64,000 nt of DNA, from assembly GCA_964017195.1 (NCBI GenBank), contig CAXHKT010000105.1:62001-126000 (forward strand), given 5' to 3'. Positions within the stretch are counted from its first letter, which is position 1. Every line of letters starts with the position of its first letter. Source of the stretch: Siderastrea radians. Taxonomy: Eukaryota; Cnidaria; Anthozoa; Scleractinia; Rhizangiidae. This document shows positions 1 through 11,646 of the stretch, piece after piece. The notes beneath the pieces are model-generated. The model saw only the letters and a list, made by a program, of their open reading frames with translations, ran no database searches and had not been told where the DNA came from. Both the position numbers and the translations under genes were made by a program.

Positions 1-481
1 AGTGTGGTTAAAAAGAGGCAGTTTTGGGTTGTTATTAGTGTGGTTTAAAAGAGGTAGTTTTGGGTGGTTATTAGTGTGGTTAAAAACAGGCAGTTTTCGG
101 TGGTTATTAGGATGATTACCAAGGGGCAGTTTTGGTAGGTTATTAGTGTGGTTAAGAAGAGGAACTTTTGGGTGATTATAAGGGTGGTTAAAAACAGGTA
201 GTTTTGGGTGGTTATTAGGATGGTTAAGAAGAGGCAGTTTTGGGTAGTTAATAGTGGGGTTAAAAAGGGGTAGTTTTGGGTGGTTATTAGGTTGGTTAAA
301 GAAAGGCAGTTTTGGGTGATTCTTAGTGTGATTAAAAAGAGGCAGCTTTGGGTGGTTATTAGTGTGGTTAAAAAGGGGCAGTTTCTGGTGGTTATTAGTG
401 TGGTTAAATAGAGGCAGTCTTGGGTGGTTATTAGCGTGGTTTTCAAGATTCAGTTTTGTGTGGTTATTAGTGTGGTTAAAA
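1..481 (+). repeat. Partial higher-order block, matches 11,647-12,129
   Basis: These bases match 11,647 onward (and 28,101 onward) almost exactly at an offset of 11,646, including rare variants such as the CAAGATTCAG monomer near 450. The match continues beyond 481, except that the copy near 12,150 lacks 37 bp that is present here around 510-546. The window therefore starts inside a higher-order block whose left end is out of view. Contents are 36-bp monomers only; no gene is visible. Confidence 0.85.
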
Positions 482-3400
482 AGGGGGAGTTTTGGGAGGT
501 TATTAGTGTGGTTAAAAAGAGGAAGTTTTTGGGTGATTATTAGAGTGGTTAAAAAGAGGCCGTTTTGGGTTGTTATTAGTGTAGTTTACAAGAGGCACCC
601 TTGGGTGGTTATTAGTGTGGTTAAAAAGAGGCAGTTTTGGGTGCTTATTAGTGTCGTTAAAAAGGGGCAGTTTTGGGTTGTTATTAGTGTGGTTAAATAG
701 AGGGAGTTTTGGATTATTAAAGTGGTTGAAAAGAGGTAGTTTTGGGTGGTTATTAGGGTGGTTAAAAAGAGGCAGTTTCGGATGGTTATTAGTGTGGTTA
801 AAATGAGGCAGTTCTTGGGGGTTATTAGGGTGGTTAAAAAGAGGCAGTTTTGGTTGGTTGTTAGTGTGGTTAAAAAAAGGCAGTTTTGGGGGTTATTAGT
901 GTGGTTAAAAAGGGGCACTTTTGTGTGTTTGTTAGGGTTGTTAAAAAGAGGCAGTTTGGGCTAGTTATTAGGATGGTTAAAATGGACAGTTTTGGGTCGT
1001 CATTAGGGTGGTTAAAAAGGGGCAGTTTTTAGTGATTATTAGTGTGGTTAAAAAGCGGCAGTTTTGGGTGGTTACTACAGTGGTTAAAAAGAGGCAGTTT
1101 TGGGTGGTTATTAGTGTGGTTAAAAAGAGGCAGTTTTGGGTGGTTATTAGTGTGGTTAAAAAAAGGCAGTTTTGGGTGGTTATTAGTGTAGTTAAAAAGA
1201 GGCAGTTTTGGGTGGTTATTAGTGTGGTTAAAAAGAGGCAGTTTTGGGTGGTTATTAGTGTGGTTAAAAAAAGGCAGTTTTGGGTGGTTATTAGTGTAGT
1301 TAAAAAGAGGCAGTTTTGGGTGATTATTAGTGTGGTTAAAAAGGGACAGTTTTGGGTGGCTATTAGTGTGGTTAAAAAGGGGCAGTTTCGGGTGGTTATT
1401 AGTGTGGTTAAAAAGAGGCAGTCTTGGGTGGTTATTAGCGTGGTTTTGAAAGGGCAGTTTTGGGTGGTTGTTAGTGTGGTTAAAAAGGGGGAGTTTTGGG
1501 AGGTTATTAGTGTGGTTAAAAAGAGGAAGTTTTGGGTGATTATAAGGGTGGTTAAAAAGAGGTAGTTTTGGGTGGTTATTAGGGTGGTTAAGAAGAGGCA
1601 GTTTTGGGTAGTTAATAGTGGGGTTAAAAAGGGGTGGTTTTGGGTGGTTATTAGGGTGGTTAAAGAAAGGCAGTTTTCGGTGGTTATTAGGATGATTACC
1701 AAGGGGCAGTTTTGGTTGGTTATTAGTGTGGTTAAGAAGAGGAACTTTTGGGTGATTATAAGGGTGGTTAAAAACAGGTAGTTTTGGGTGGTTATTAGGA
1801 TGGTTAAGAAGAGGTAGTTTTGGGTAGTTAATAGTGGGGTTAAAAGGGGGTAGTTTGGGTGGTTATTAGGTTCCTTAAAGAAAGGCAGTTTTGGGTGGTT
1901 CTTAGTGTGATTAAAAAGAGGCAGCTTTGGGTGGTTATTAGTGTGGTTAAAAAGGGGCAGTTTCTGGTGGTTATTAGTGTGGTTAAATAGAGGCAGTCTT
2001 GGGTGGTTATTAGCGTGGTTTTCAAGGGGCAGTTTTGGGTGGTTATTAGTGTGGTTAAAAAGGGGGAGTTTTGGGAGGTTATTAGTGTGGTTACAAAGAG
2101 GAAGTTTTTGGGTGATTATTAGAGTGGTTAAAAATAGGCTGTTTTGGGTTGTTGTTAGTGTAGTTTACAAGAGGCACCCTTGGGTGGTTAGTAGTGTGGA
2201 TAAAAAGAGGCAGTTTTGGGTGCTTATTAGTGTCGTTAAAAAGGGCAGTTTTGGGTGGTTGTTACGACGGTTAAGAAGGAGCAGTTTTGGGTGGTTATTA
2301 GTGTGGTTAAATAGAGGGAGTTTTGGATTATTAAAGTGGTTGAAAAGAGGTAGTTTTGGGTGGTTATTAGGGTGGTTAAAAAGAGGCAGATTCGGATGGT
2401 TATTAGTGTGGTTAAAATGAGGAAGTTCTTGGGGGTTATTAGGGTGGTTAAATAGAGGCAGTTTTGGGTGGTTGTTAGTGTGGTTAAAAAAGGCAGTTTT
2501 GGGGGGTTATTAGTGTGGTTAAAAAGGGGCACTTTTGTGTGTTTGTTAGGGTTGTTAAAAAGAGGCAGTTTTCGCTAGTTATTAGGATGGTTAAAATGGA
2601 CAGTTTTGGGTGGTTATTAGTGTAGTTAAAAAGGGGCAGTTTTTGGTGATTATTAGTGTGGTTAAAAAGAGGCTAGGCAGTTTTGGGTGGTTACTACGGT
2701 GGTTAAAAAGAGGCAGTTTTGGGTGGTTGTTAGTGTGGTTAACAAGAGGCAGTTTTGGGTGGTTATTAGTGTGGTTAAAAAAGGCAGTTTTGGGTGGTTA
2801 TTAGTGTAGTTAAAAGGAGGCAGTTTTGGGTGGTTATTAGTGTGGTTAAAAAAAGTTAGTTTTGGGTGGTTATTAGAATGGTTAAAAAAAGGCAGTTTTG
2901 GGTGGTTATTAGTGTAGTTAAAAAGAGGCAGTTTTGGGTGGTTATTAGTGTGGTTAAAAAGGGGCAGTTTCGGGTGGTCTAGTAGTATGGTTAAAAAGAG
3001 GCAGTCTTGGGTGGTTATTAGCGTGGTTTTCAAGGGGCAGTTTTGGGTGGTTATTAGTGTGGTTAAAAAGGGGGAGTTTTGGGAGGTTATTAGTGTGGTT
3101 AAAAAGAGGAACTTTTGGGTGATTATAAGGGTGGTTAAAAAGAGGTAGTTTTGGGTGGTTATTAGGGTGGTTAAGAAGAGGCAGTTTTGGGTAGTTAATA
3201 GTGGGGTTTAAAAGGGGTGGTTTTGGGTGGTTATTAGGGTGGTTAAAGAAAGGCAGTTTTCGGTGGTTATTAGGATGATTACCAAGGGGCAGTTTTGGTT
3301 GGTTATTAGTGTGGTTAAGAAGAGGAACTTTTGGGTGATTATAAGGGTGGTTAAAAAGAGGTAGTTTTGGGTGGTTATTAGGGTGGTTAAGAAGAGGAAG

Positions 3401-4615
3401 TTTTAGGTAGTTAAAAGTGGGGTTAAAAAGGGGTGATTTTGGGTGGTTATTACTGTGGTTAAAGAAAGGCAGTTTTGGGTGGTTCTTAGTGTGATTAAAA
3501 AGAGGCAGCTTTGGGTGGTTATTAGTGTGGTTAAAAAGGGGCAGTTTCGGGTGGTTATTAGTGTGGTTAAAAAGAGGCAGTTTTTCGTGGTTATTAGCGT
3601 GGTTTTCAAGGGGCAGTTTTGGGTGCTTATTAGTGTGGTTAAAAAGAGGAAGTTTTTGGGTGATTATTAGAGTGGTTAAAAAGAGGTAGTTTTGGGTGGT
3701 TATTAGGATGGTTAAGAAGAGGCAGTTTTGGGTGGTTAATAGTGTGGTTAAAAAGAGGCAGTTTTTCGTTGTTGTTAGGGTGGTTAAAAAGGGGCAGTTT
3801 CGGATGGTTATTAGTGTGGTTAAAAAGGGGCAGTTTTGGGTCGTTATTAGTGTGGTTAAAAAGAGACCGTTTTGGGTTGTTATTAGTGTAGTTTAAAAGA
3901 GGCACCCTTGGGTGGTTTTTAGTGTGTTAAAAAGAGGCAGTTTTGGGTGCTTATTAGTGTCGTTAAAAAGGGGCAGTTTTGGGTGGTTATTACAACGGTT
4001 AAAAAGGGGCAGTTTTGGGTGGTTATTAGTGTGGTTAAATAGAGGGAGTTTTGGATTATTAAAGTGGTTGAAAAGAGGTAGTTTTGGGTGGTTATTAGGG
4101 TGGTTAAAAAGAGGCAGTTTCGGATGGTTATTAGTGTGGTTAAAATGAGGCAGTTCCTGGGGGTTCTTAGTGTGATTAAAAAGAGGCAGCTTTGGGTGGT
4201 TATTAGTGTGGTTAAAAAGGGGCAGTTTCGCGTGGTTATTAGTGTGGTTAAAAAGAGGCAGTTTTTCGTGGTTATTAGCGTGGTTTTCAAGGGGCAGTTT
4301 TGGGTGGTTATTAGTGTGGTTAAAAAGAGGAAGTTTTTGGGTGATTATTAGAGTGGTTAAAAAGAGGTAGTTTTGGGTGGTTATTAGGATGGTTAAGAAG
4401 AGGCAGTTTTGGGTGGTTATTAGTGTGGCTAAAAAGGGGCTGTTTTGGGAGCTTATTAGTGTGGTTAAAAAGAGGAAGTTTTCGGGTGATTATTAGAGTG
4501 GTTATAAAGAGGTAGTTTTGGGTATTTATTAGGATGGTTAAGAAGAGGCAGTTTTGTATAGTTAATAGTGTTGTTAAAAAGGGGCAGTTTTGGGTGGTTA
4601 TTAGGGTGGTTAAAA
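482..4615 (+). repeat. 4.13-kb higher-order block, first copy (C1)
   Basis: This block of 36-bp monomers is followed immediately by a second copy at an offset of 4,134 bp. The same ordered monomer variants recur, for example the CTAGGCAG insertion at 2,675 versus 6,809, the GGTCTAGTAG variant at 2,976 versus 7,110, and the ordered run beginning at 977 versus 5,111. I saw only scattered single-base differences (T at 850 versus C near 4,984; GGGGCAG at 2,028 versus GTTCAG at 6,161). The boundaries are placed where the two flanks diverge and are uncertain by about one monomer. It contains no gene. Confidence 0.88.
1116..1331 (+). repeat. 108-bp trimer repeated twice
   Basis: Six monomers starting at 1,116, 1,152, 1,188, 1,224, 1,260 and 1,296 alternate in a fixed order: GTGGTTAAAAAGAGG, GTGGTTAAAAAAAGG, GTAGTTAAAAAGAGG, then the same three again. 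This is the most homogeneous stretch of the array and a small-scale higher-order repeat. It is present again near 5,250-5,465 in the second 4.1-kb block. Confidence 0.9.
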
Positions 4616-6920
4616 AGGGGGAGTTTTGGGAGGTTATTAGTGTGGTTAAAAAGAGGAAGTTTTTGGGTGATTATTAGAGTGGTTAAAAAGAGGCCGTTTT
4701 GGGTTGTTATTAGTGTAGTTTACAAGAGGCACCCTTGGGTGGTTATTAGTGTGGTTAAAAAGAGGCAGTTTTGGGTGCTTATTAGTGTCGTTAAAAAGGG
4801 GCAGTTTTGGGTTGTTATTAGTGTGGTTAAATAGAGGGAGTTTTGGATTATTAAAGTGGTTGAAAAGAGGTAGTTTTGGGTGGTTATTAGGGTGGTTAAA
4901 AAGAGGCAGTTTCGGATGGTTATTAGTGTGGTTAAAATGAGGCAGTTCTTGGGGGTTATTAGGGTGGTTAAAAAGAGGCAGTTTTGGTTGGCTGTTAGTG
5001 TGGTTAAAAAAAGGCAGTTTTGGGGGTTATTAGTGTGGTTAAAAAGGGGCACTTTTGTGTGTTTGTTAGGGTTGTTAAAAAGAGGCAGTTTGGGCTAGTT
5101 ATTAGGATGGTTAAAATGGACAGTTTTGGGTCGTCATTAGGGTGGTTAAAAAGGGGCAGTTTTTAGTGATTATTAGTGTGGTTAAAAAGCGGCAGTTTTG
5201 GGTGGTTACTACAGTGGTTAAAAAGAGGCAGTTTTGGGTGGTTATTAGTGTGGTTAAAAAGAGGCAGTTTTGGGTGGTTATTAGTGTGGTTAAAAAAAGG
5301 CAGTTTTGGGTGGTTATTAGTGTAGTTAAAAAGAGGCAGTTTTGGGTGGTTATTAGTGTGGTTAAAAAGAGGCAGTTTTGGGTGGTTATTAGTGTGGTTA
5401 AAAAAAGGCAGTTTTGGGTGGTTATTAGTGTAGTTAAAAAGAGGCAGTTTTGGGTGATTATTAGTGTGGTTAAAAAGGGACAGTTTTGGGTGGCTATTAG
5501 TGTGGTTAAAAAGGGGCAGTTTCGGGTGGTTATTAGTGTGGTTAAAAAGAGGCAGTCTTGGGTGGTTATTAGCGTGGTTTTGAAAGGGCAGTTTTGGGTG
5601 GTTGTTAGTGTGGTTAAAAAGGGGGAGTTTTGGGAGGTTATTAGTGTGGTTAAAAAGAGGAAGTTTTGGGTGATTATAAGGGTGGTTAAAAAGAGGTAGT
5701 TTTGGGTGGTTATTAGGGTGGTTAAGAAGAGGCAGTTTTGGGTAGTTAATAGTGGGGTTAAAAAGGGGTGGTTTTGGGTGGTTATTAGGGTGGTTAAAGA
5801 AAGGCAGTTTTCGGTGGTTATTAGGATGATTACCAAGGGGCAGTTTTGGTTGGTTATTAGTGTGGTTAAGAAGAGGAACTTTTGGGTGATTATAAGGGTG
5901 GTTAAAAACAGGTAGTTTTGGGTGGTTATTAGGATGGTTAAGAAGAGGTAGTTTTGGGTAGTTAATAGTGGGGTTAAAAGGGGGTAGTTTGGGTGGTTAT
6001 TAGGTTCCTTAAAGAAAGGCAGTTTTGGGTGGTTCTTAGTGTGATTAAAAAGAGGCAGCTTTGGGTGGTTATTAGTGTGGTTAAAAAGGGGCAGTTTCTG
6101 GTGGTTATTAGTGTGGTTAAATAGAGGCAGTCTTGGGTGGTTATTAGCGTGGTTTTCAAGGTTCAGTTTTGGGTGGTTATTAGTGTGGTTAAAAAGGGGG
6201 AGTTTTGGGAGGTTATTAGTGTGGTTACAAAGAGGAAGGTTTTGGGTGATTATTAGAGTGGTTAAAAATAGGCTGTTTTGGGTTGTTGTTAGTGTAGTTT
6301 ACAAGAGGCACCCTTGGGTGGTTAGTAGTGTGGATAAAAAGAGGCAGTTTTGGGTGCTTATTAGTGTCGTTAAAAAGGGCAGTTTTGGGTGGTTGTTACG
6401 ACGGTTAAGAAGGAGCAGTTTTGGGTGGTTATTAGTGTGGTTAAATAGAGGGAGTTTTGGATTATTAAAGTGGTTGAAAAGAGGTAGTTTTGGGTGGTTA
6501 TTAGGGTGGTTAAAAAGAGGCAGATTCGGATGGTTATTAGTGTGGTTAAAATGAGGAAGTTCTTGGGGGTTATTAGGGTGGTTAAATAGAGGCAGTTTTG
6601 GGTGGTTGTTAGTGTGGTTAAAAAAGGCAGTTTTGGGGGGTTATTAGTGTGGTTAAAAAAGGGCACTTTTGTGTGTTTGTTAGGGTTGTTAAAAAGAGGC
6701 AGTTTTCGCTAGTTATTAGGATGGTTAAAATGGACAGTTTTGGGTGGTTATTAGTGTAGTTAAAAAGGGGCAGTTTTTGGTGATTATTAGTGTGGTTAAA
6801 AAGAGGCTAGGCAGTTTTGGGTGGTTACTACGGTGGTTAAGAAGAGGCAGTTTTGGGTGGTTGTTACTGTGGTTAACAAGAGGCAGTTTTGGGTGGTTAT
6901 TAGTGTGGTTAAAAAAGGCA

Positions 6921-7281
6921 GTTTTGGGTGGTTATTAGTGTAGTTAAAAGGAGGCAGTTTTGGGTGGTTATTAGTGTGGTTAAAAAAAGTTAGTTTTGGG
7001 TGGTTATTAGAATGGTTAAAAAAAGGCAGTTTTGGGTGGTTATTAGTGTAGTTAAAAAGAGGCAGTTTTGGGTGGTTATTAGTGTGGTTAAAAAGGGGCA
7101 GTTTCGGGTGGTCTAGTAGTATGGTTAAAAAGAGGCAGTCTTGGGTGGTTATTAGCGTGGTTTTCAAGGGGCAGTTTTGGGTGGTTATTAGTGTGGTTAA
7201 AAAGGGGGAGTTTTGGGAGGTTATTAGTGTGGTTAAAAAGAGGAACTTTTGGGTGATTATAAGGGTGGTTAAAAAGAGGTA
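6921..7281 (+). repeat. 361-bp tandem duplication, left copy
   Basis: This segment is repeated directly at 7,282-7,642. It contains the distinctive GGTCTAGTAG variant and the TTTTCAAGGGGCAG monomer. Its length is ten monomers plus one base. The first 4.1-kb block (482-4,615) has a single copy, so the duplication arose after that block was copied. It is inherited by the second 16-kb copy at about 23,375-24,096. Confidence 0.85.
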
Positions 7282-7642
7282 GTTTTGGGTGGTTATTAGT
7301 GTAGTTAAAAGGAGGCAGTTTTGGGTGGTTATTAGTGTGGTTAAAAAAAGTTAGTTTTGGGTGGTTATTAGAATGGTTAAAAAAAGGCAGTTTTGTGTGG
7401 TTATTAGTGTAGTTAAAAAGAGGCAGTTTTGGGTGGTTTTTAGTGTGGTTAAAAAGGGGCAGTTTCGGGTGGTCTAGTAGTATGGTTAAAAAGAGGCAGT
7501 CTTGGGTGGTTATTAGCGTGGTTTTCAAGGGGCAGTTTTGGGTGGTTATTAGTGTGGTTAAAAAGGGGGAGTTTTGGGAGGTTATTAGTGTGGTTAAAAA
7601 GAGGAACTTTTGGGTGATTATAAGGGTGGTTAAAAAGAGGTA
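7282..7642 (+). repeat. 361-bp tandem duplication, right copy
   Basis: Second copy of 6,921-7,281. I noticed small differences between the two, for example GTTTTGTGTGG near 7,390 against GTTTTGGGTGG near 7,030, and a GGTTTTTAG variant near 7,437. The copies are therefore not fully identical and have had time to accumulate changes, or were re-copied from different relatives. Confidence 0.83.
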
Positions 7643-9110
7643 GTTTTGGGTGGTTATTAGGGTGGTTAAGAAGAGGCAGTTTTGGGTAGTTAATAGTGGG
7701 GTTTAAAAGGGGTGGTTTTGGGTGGTTATTAGGGTGGTTAAAGAAAGGCAGTTTTCGGTGGTTATTAGGATGATTACCAAGGGGCAGTTTTGGTTGGTTA
7801 TTAGTGTGGTTAAGAAGAGGAACTTTTGGGTGATTATAAGGGTGGTTAAAAAGAGGTAGTTTTGGGTGGTTATTAGGGTGGTTAAGAAGAGGAAGTTTTA
7901 GGTAGTTAAAAGTGGGGTTAAAAAGGGGTGATTTTGGGTGGTTATTACTGTGGTTAAAGAAAGGCAGTTTTGGGTGGTTCTTAGTGTGATTAAAAAGAGG
8001 CAGCTTTGGGTGGTTATTAGTGTGGTTAAAAAGGGGCAGTTTCGGGTGGTTATTAGTGTGGTTAAAAAGAGGCAGTTTTTCGTGGTTATTAGCGTGGTTT
8101 TCAAGGGGCAGTTTTGGGTGCTTATTAGTGTGGTTAAAAAGAGGAAGTTTTTGGGTGATTATTAGAGTGGTTAAAAAGAGGTAGTTTTGGGTGGTTATTA
8201 GGATGGTTAAGAAGAGGCAGTTTTGGGTGGTTAATAGTGTGGTTAAAAAGAGGCAGTTTTTCGTTGTTGTTAGGGTGGTTAAAAAGGGGCAGTTTCGGAT
8301 GGTTATTAGTGTGGTTAAAAAGGGGCAGTTTTGGGTCGTTATTAGTGTGGTTAAAAAGAGACCGTTTTGGGTTGTTATTAGTGTAGTTTAAAAGAGGCAC
8401 CCTTGGGTGGTTTTTAGTGTGTTAAAAAGAGGCAGTTTTGGGTGCTTATTAGTGTCGTTAAAAAGGGGCAGTTTTGGGTGGTTATTACAACGGTTAAAAA
8501 GGGGCAGTTTTGGGTGGTTATTAGTGTGGTTAAATAGAGGGAGTTTTGGATTATTAAAGTGGTTGAAAAGAGGTAGTTTTGGGTGGTTATTAGGGTGGTT
8601 AAAAAGAGGCAGTTTCGGATGGTTATTAGTGTGGTTAAAATGAGGCAGTTCCTGGGGGTTCTTAGTGTGATTAAAAAGAGGCAGCTTTGGGTGGTTATTA
8701 GTGTGGTTAAAAAGGGGCAGTTTCGGGTGGTTATTAGTGTGGTTAAAAAGAGGCAGTTTTTCGTGGTTATTAGCGTGGTTTTCAAGGGGCAGTTTTGGGT
8801 GGTTATTAGTGTGGTTAAAAAGAGGAAGTTTTTGGGTGATTATTAGAGTGGTTAAAAAGAGGTAGTTTTGGGTGGTTATTAGGATGGTTAAGAAGAGGCA
8901 GTTTTGGGTGGTTATTAGTGTGGCTAAAAAGGGGCTGTTTTGGGAGCTTATTAGTGTGGTTAAAAAGAGGAAGTTTTCGGGTGATTATTAGAGTGGTTAT
9001 AAAGAGGTAGTTTTGGGTATTTATTAGGATGGTTAAGAAGAGGCAGTTTTGTATAGTTAATAGTGTTGTTAAAAAGGGGCAGTTTTGGGTGGTTATTAGG
9101 GTGGTTAAAA

Positions 9111-11646
9111 AGGGGCAGTTTCGTGTGGTTATTAGTGTGGTTAAAAAGGGGCAGTTTTTGGTGGTTATTAAGGTGGCTAAAAAGAGGCAGTTTTGGGTTT
9201 TTATTAATGTGGTTCAAAAGAGGCAGTTTTGAGTGGTTATTAGTGTGGTTAAAAAGAGGCAGTTTTCGGTGCTTATTAGGGTGGTTACCAAGGGGGAGTT
9301 TTCGGTGGTTATTAGGGTGGTTAAAAAGAGGTACTTTTGGGTGGTTCTAATTGTGGTTAAAAAGTGGCAGATTTGGGAGGTTAATAGTGTGGTTAAAAAG
9401 GGGCGGTTTTGGGTGGTTATTAGTTTGGTTACAAAGAGGCAGTTTTGGGTGTTATTACAGTGGTTAAGAAGAGGCAGTTTTGGGTGGTTAATAGTGTTGT
9501 TAAAAAGGGGCGGTTTTTGGTGGTTATTAGGGTGGTTAAAGAAAGGCAGTTTTGGGTGGTTCTTAGTGTGATGAAAAAGAGGCACCTTTAGGTGGTTAAT
9601 AGTGTGGTTAAAAAGGGGTAGTTTTGGGTGGTTATTAGTGTGGTTAAAAAGTGGCAGTCTTGGGTGGTTATTAGCTTGGTTTTCAAGGGGCAGTTTTGGG
9701 TGGTTATTAGTGTGGTTAAAAAGGGGCAGATTTGGGAGGTTATTAGTGTGGTTAAAAAGAGGCCGTTTTGGGTTGTTATTAGTGTAGTTAAAATGAGGCA
9801 CCCTTGGGTGGTTATTAGTGTGATGAAAAAGAGGCAGCTTTGGGTGGTTATTAGTGTGGTTAAAAAGGGGTAGTTTTGGGTGGTTATTAGTGTGGTTAAA
9901 AAGTGGCAGTCTTGGGTGGTTATTAGCGTGGTTTTCAAGGGGCAGTTTTGGGTGGTTATTAGTGTGGTTAAAAAGGGGCAGTTTTGGGAGGTTATTAGTG
10001 TGGTGAAAAAGAGGCCGTTTTGTGTTGTTATTAGTGTAGTTAAAAAGATTCACCCTTGGGTGGTTATTAGTGTCGTTAAAAAGGGGCAGTTTTGTGTGGT
10101 TATTACGGCGGTTAAAAAGGGGCAGTTTTGGGTTTTTTTAGTGTAGTTAAATGGAGGAAGTTTTGGGCGATTATTAGAGTGGTGGAAAAGAGGTAGTTTT
10201 GGGGGGTTATTAGGGTGGTTAAGAAGAGGCAGTTTCGGATGGTTATTAGTGTGGTTAAAATGAGGCAGTTCTTGGGGGTTATTAGGGTGGTTAAAAAGAG
10301 GGAGTTTTGGGTGGTTGTTAGTGTGGTTAAGAAAAGGCAGTTTTTTTTTGTTATTAGTGTTGTTAAAAAGAGGCAGTTTTGTGTGGTTATTAGCTTATTA
10401 ACGTGGTTTTCAAGGTGCAGTTTTGGGTGGTTATTAGTGTGGTTTAAAAGGGGCAGTTTTTGGTGGTTATTAGTGTGGATAAAAAGAGGCAGCTTTCGGT
10501 GATTATTAGTGTGGTTAAAAAGGGGCAGTTTTAAGTGGTTATTAGTGTGGTTAAAAACAGGCAGTTTTGGGTGGTTATTAGTGTGGTTAAAAAGGGGCAG
10601 TTTTGGGAGGTTATTAGTGTGGTTAAAAAGAGGAAGTTTTTGGGTGATTATTAGAATGGTTAAAAAGAGGTAGTTTTGGGTGGTTATTAGGATGGTTAAG
10701 AAAAGGCAGTTTGGTATAGTTAATAGTGTGGTTATAAAGAGGCAGTTTTGGGTGGTTATTAGGGTGGTTAAAAAGGGGTAGTTTCGGATGGTTATTAGTG
10801 TGGTTAAAAAGGTTCAGTTTTAAGTGGTTATTAGTGTGGTTAAAAAGAGCCAGTTTTGGGTGGTTATTAGGATGGTTAAGAAGAGGCAGTTTCGGATGGT
10901 TATTAGTGTGGTTAAAATGAGGCAGTTCTTGGGGGTTAATAGGGTGTTTAAAAAGAGGCAGTTTTGGGTGGTTGTTAGTGTGGTTAAAAAAAGGCAGTTT
11001 TGTGTGGTTATTAGTGTTGTTAAAAAGAGGCAGTTTTGTGTGGTTATTAGTGTGGTTAAAAAGGGGCAGTTTTGGGTGATTATTAGTGTGGTTAAAAAGA
11101 GGCAGTTTTGGGTGGTTGCTACGGTGGTTAAAAAGAGGCAGTTTTGGGTGGTTATTAGTGTGGTTAAAAAGAGGCAGTTTTGGGTGGTTATTAGTGTTGT
11201 TAAAAAAAGGCAGTTTTGGGTGATTATTGGTGTAGTTAAAAAGAGGCAGTTTTGGGCGGTTATTAGTGTGGTTAAAAAGGTACAGTTTGGGTGGTTATTA
11301 GTGTGGTTAAAAAGAGGAACTTTTGGGTGATTATAAGGGTGGTTAAAAAGAGATAGTTTTGGGTGGTTTTTAGGGTGGTTAAGAAGAGGCAGTTTCGGAT
11401 TGTTATTAGTGTGGTTAAAAAGACGCAGTTCTTGGAGGTTATTAGGGTGCTTAAAAAGGGGCAGTGTTGGATGGTTATTAATGTGGTTAAAAAAGGGCAC
11501 TTTAGGGTTGTTAAAAAGAGGCAGTTTTGGCTAGTTATTAGGATGGTTAAAATGGGCAGTTTTGGGTGGTTATTAGGGTAGTTAAAAAGGGGTAGTTTTG
11601 GGTGGTTGTTAGGGTGGTTAAAAAGAGGCAGTTTTGGGTGGTTATT
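9111..11646 (+). repeat. 36-bp array segment between C2 and C3
   Basis: Monomers here follow a different order from the C blocks. They include a near-direct repetition around 9,610-9,760 and 9,862-10,010 (GTGGCAGTCTTGG then TTTTCAAGGGGCAG), a run of eight T at 10,341-10,348, and a TTATTAACGTGG monomer near 10,396. The same segment is present at about 25,565-28,100 in the right 16-kb copy. Long minus-strand frames here are 12-residue repeats of the NHPKLPLFNHTN kind and are not considered genes. Confidence 0.85.

Larger units (their letters stand above)
4616..9110 (+). repeat. 4.5-kb higher-order block, second copy (C2)
   Basis: This is a direct tandem copy of 482-4,615, but 361 bp longer because of an internal duplication at 6,921-7,642. 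After that point the offset to the first copy changes from 4,134 to 4,495. The right boundary is where GGGGGAG (4,618) in the first copy becomes GGGGCAG (9,113) here. Most of this block also falls inside the larger 16.45-kb duplication, so it has a further near-identical copy at about 22,059-25,564. It contains no gene. Confidence 0.88.
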
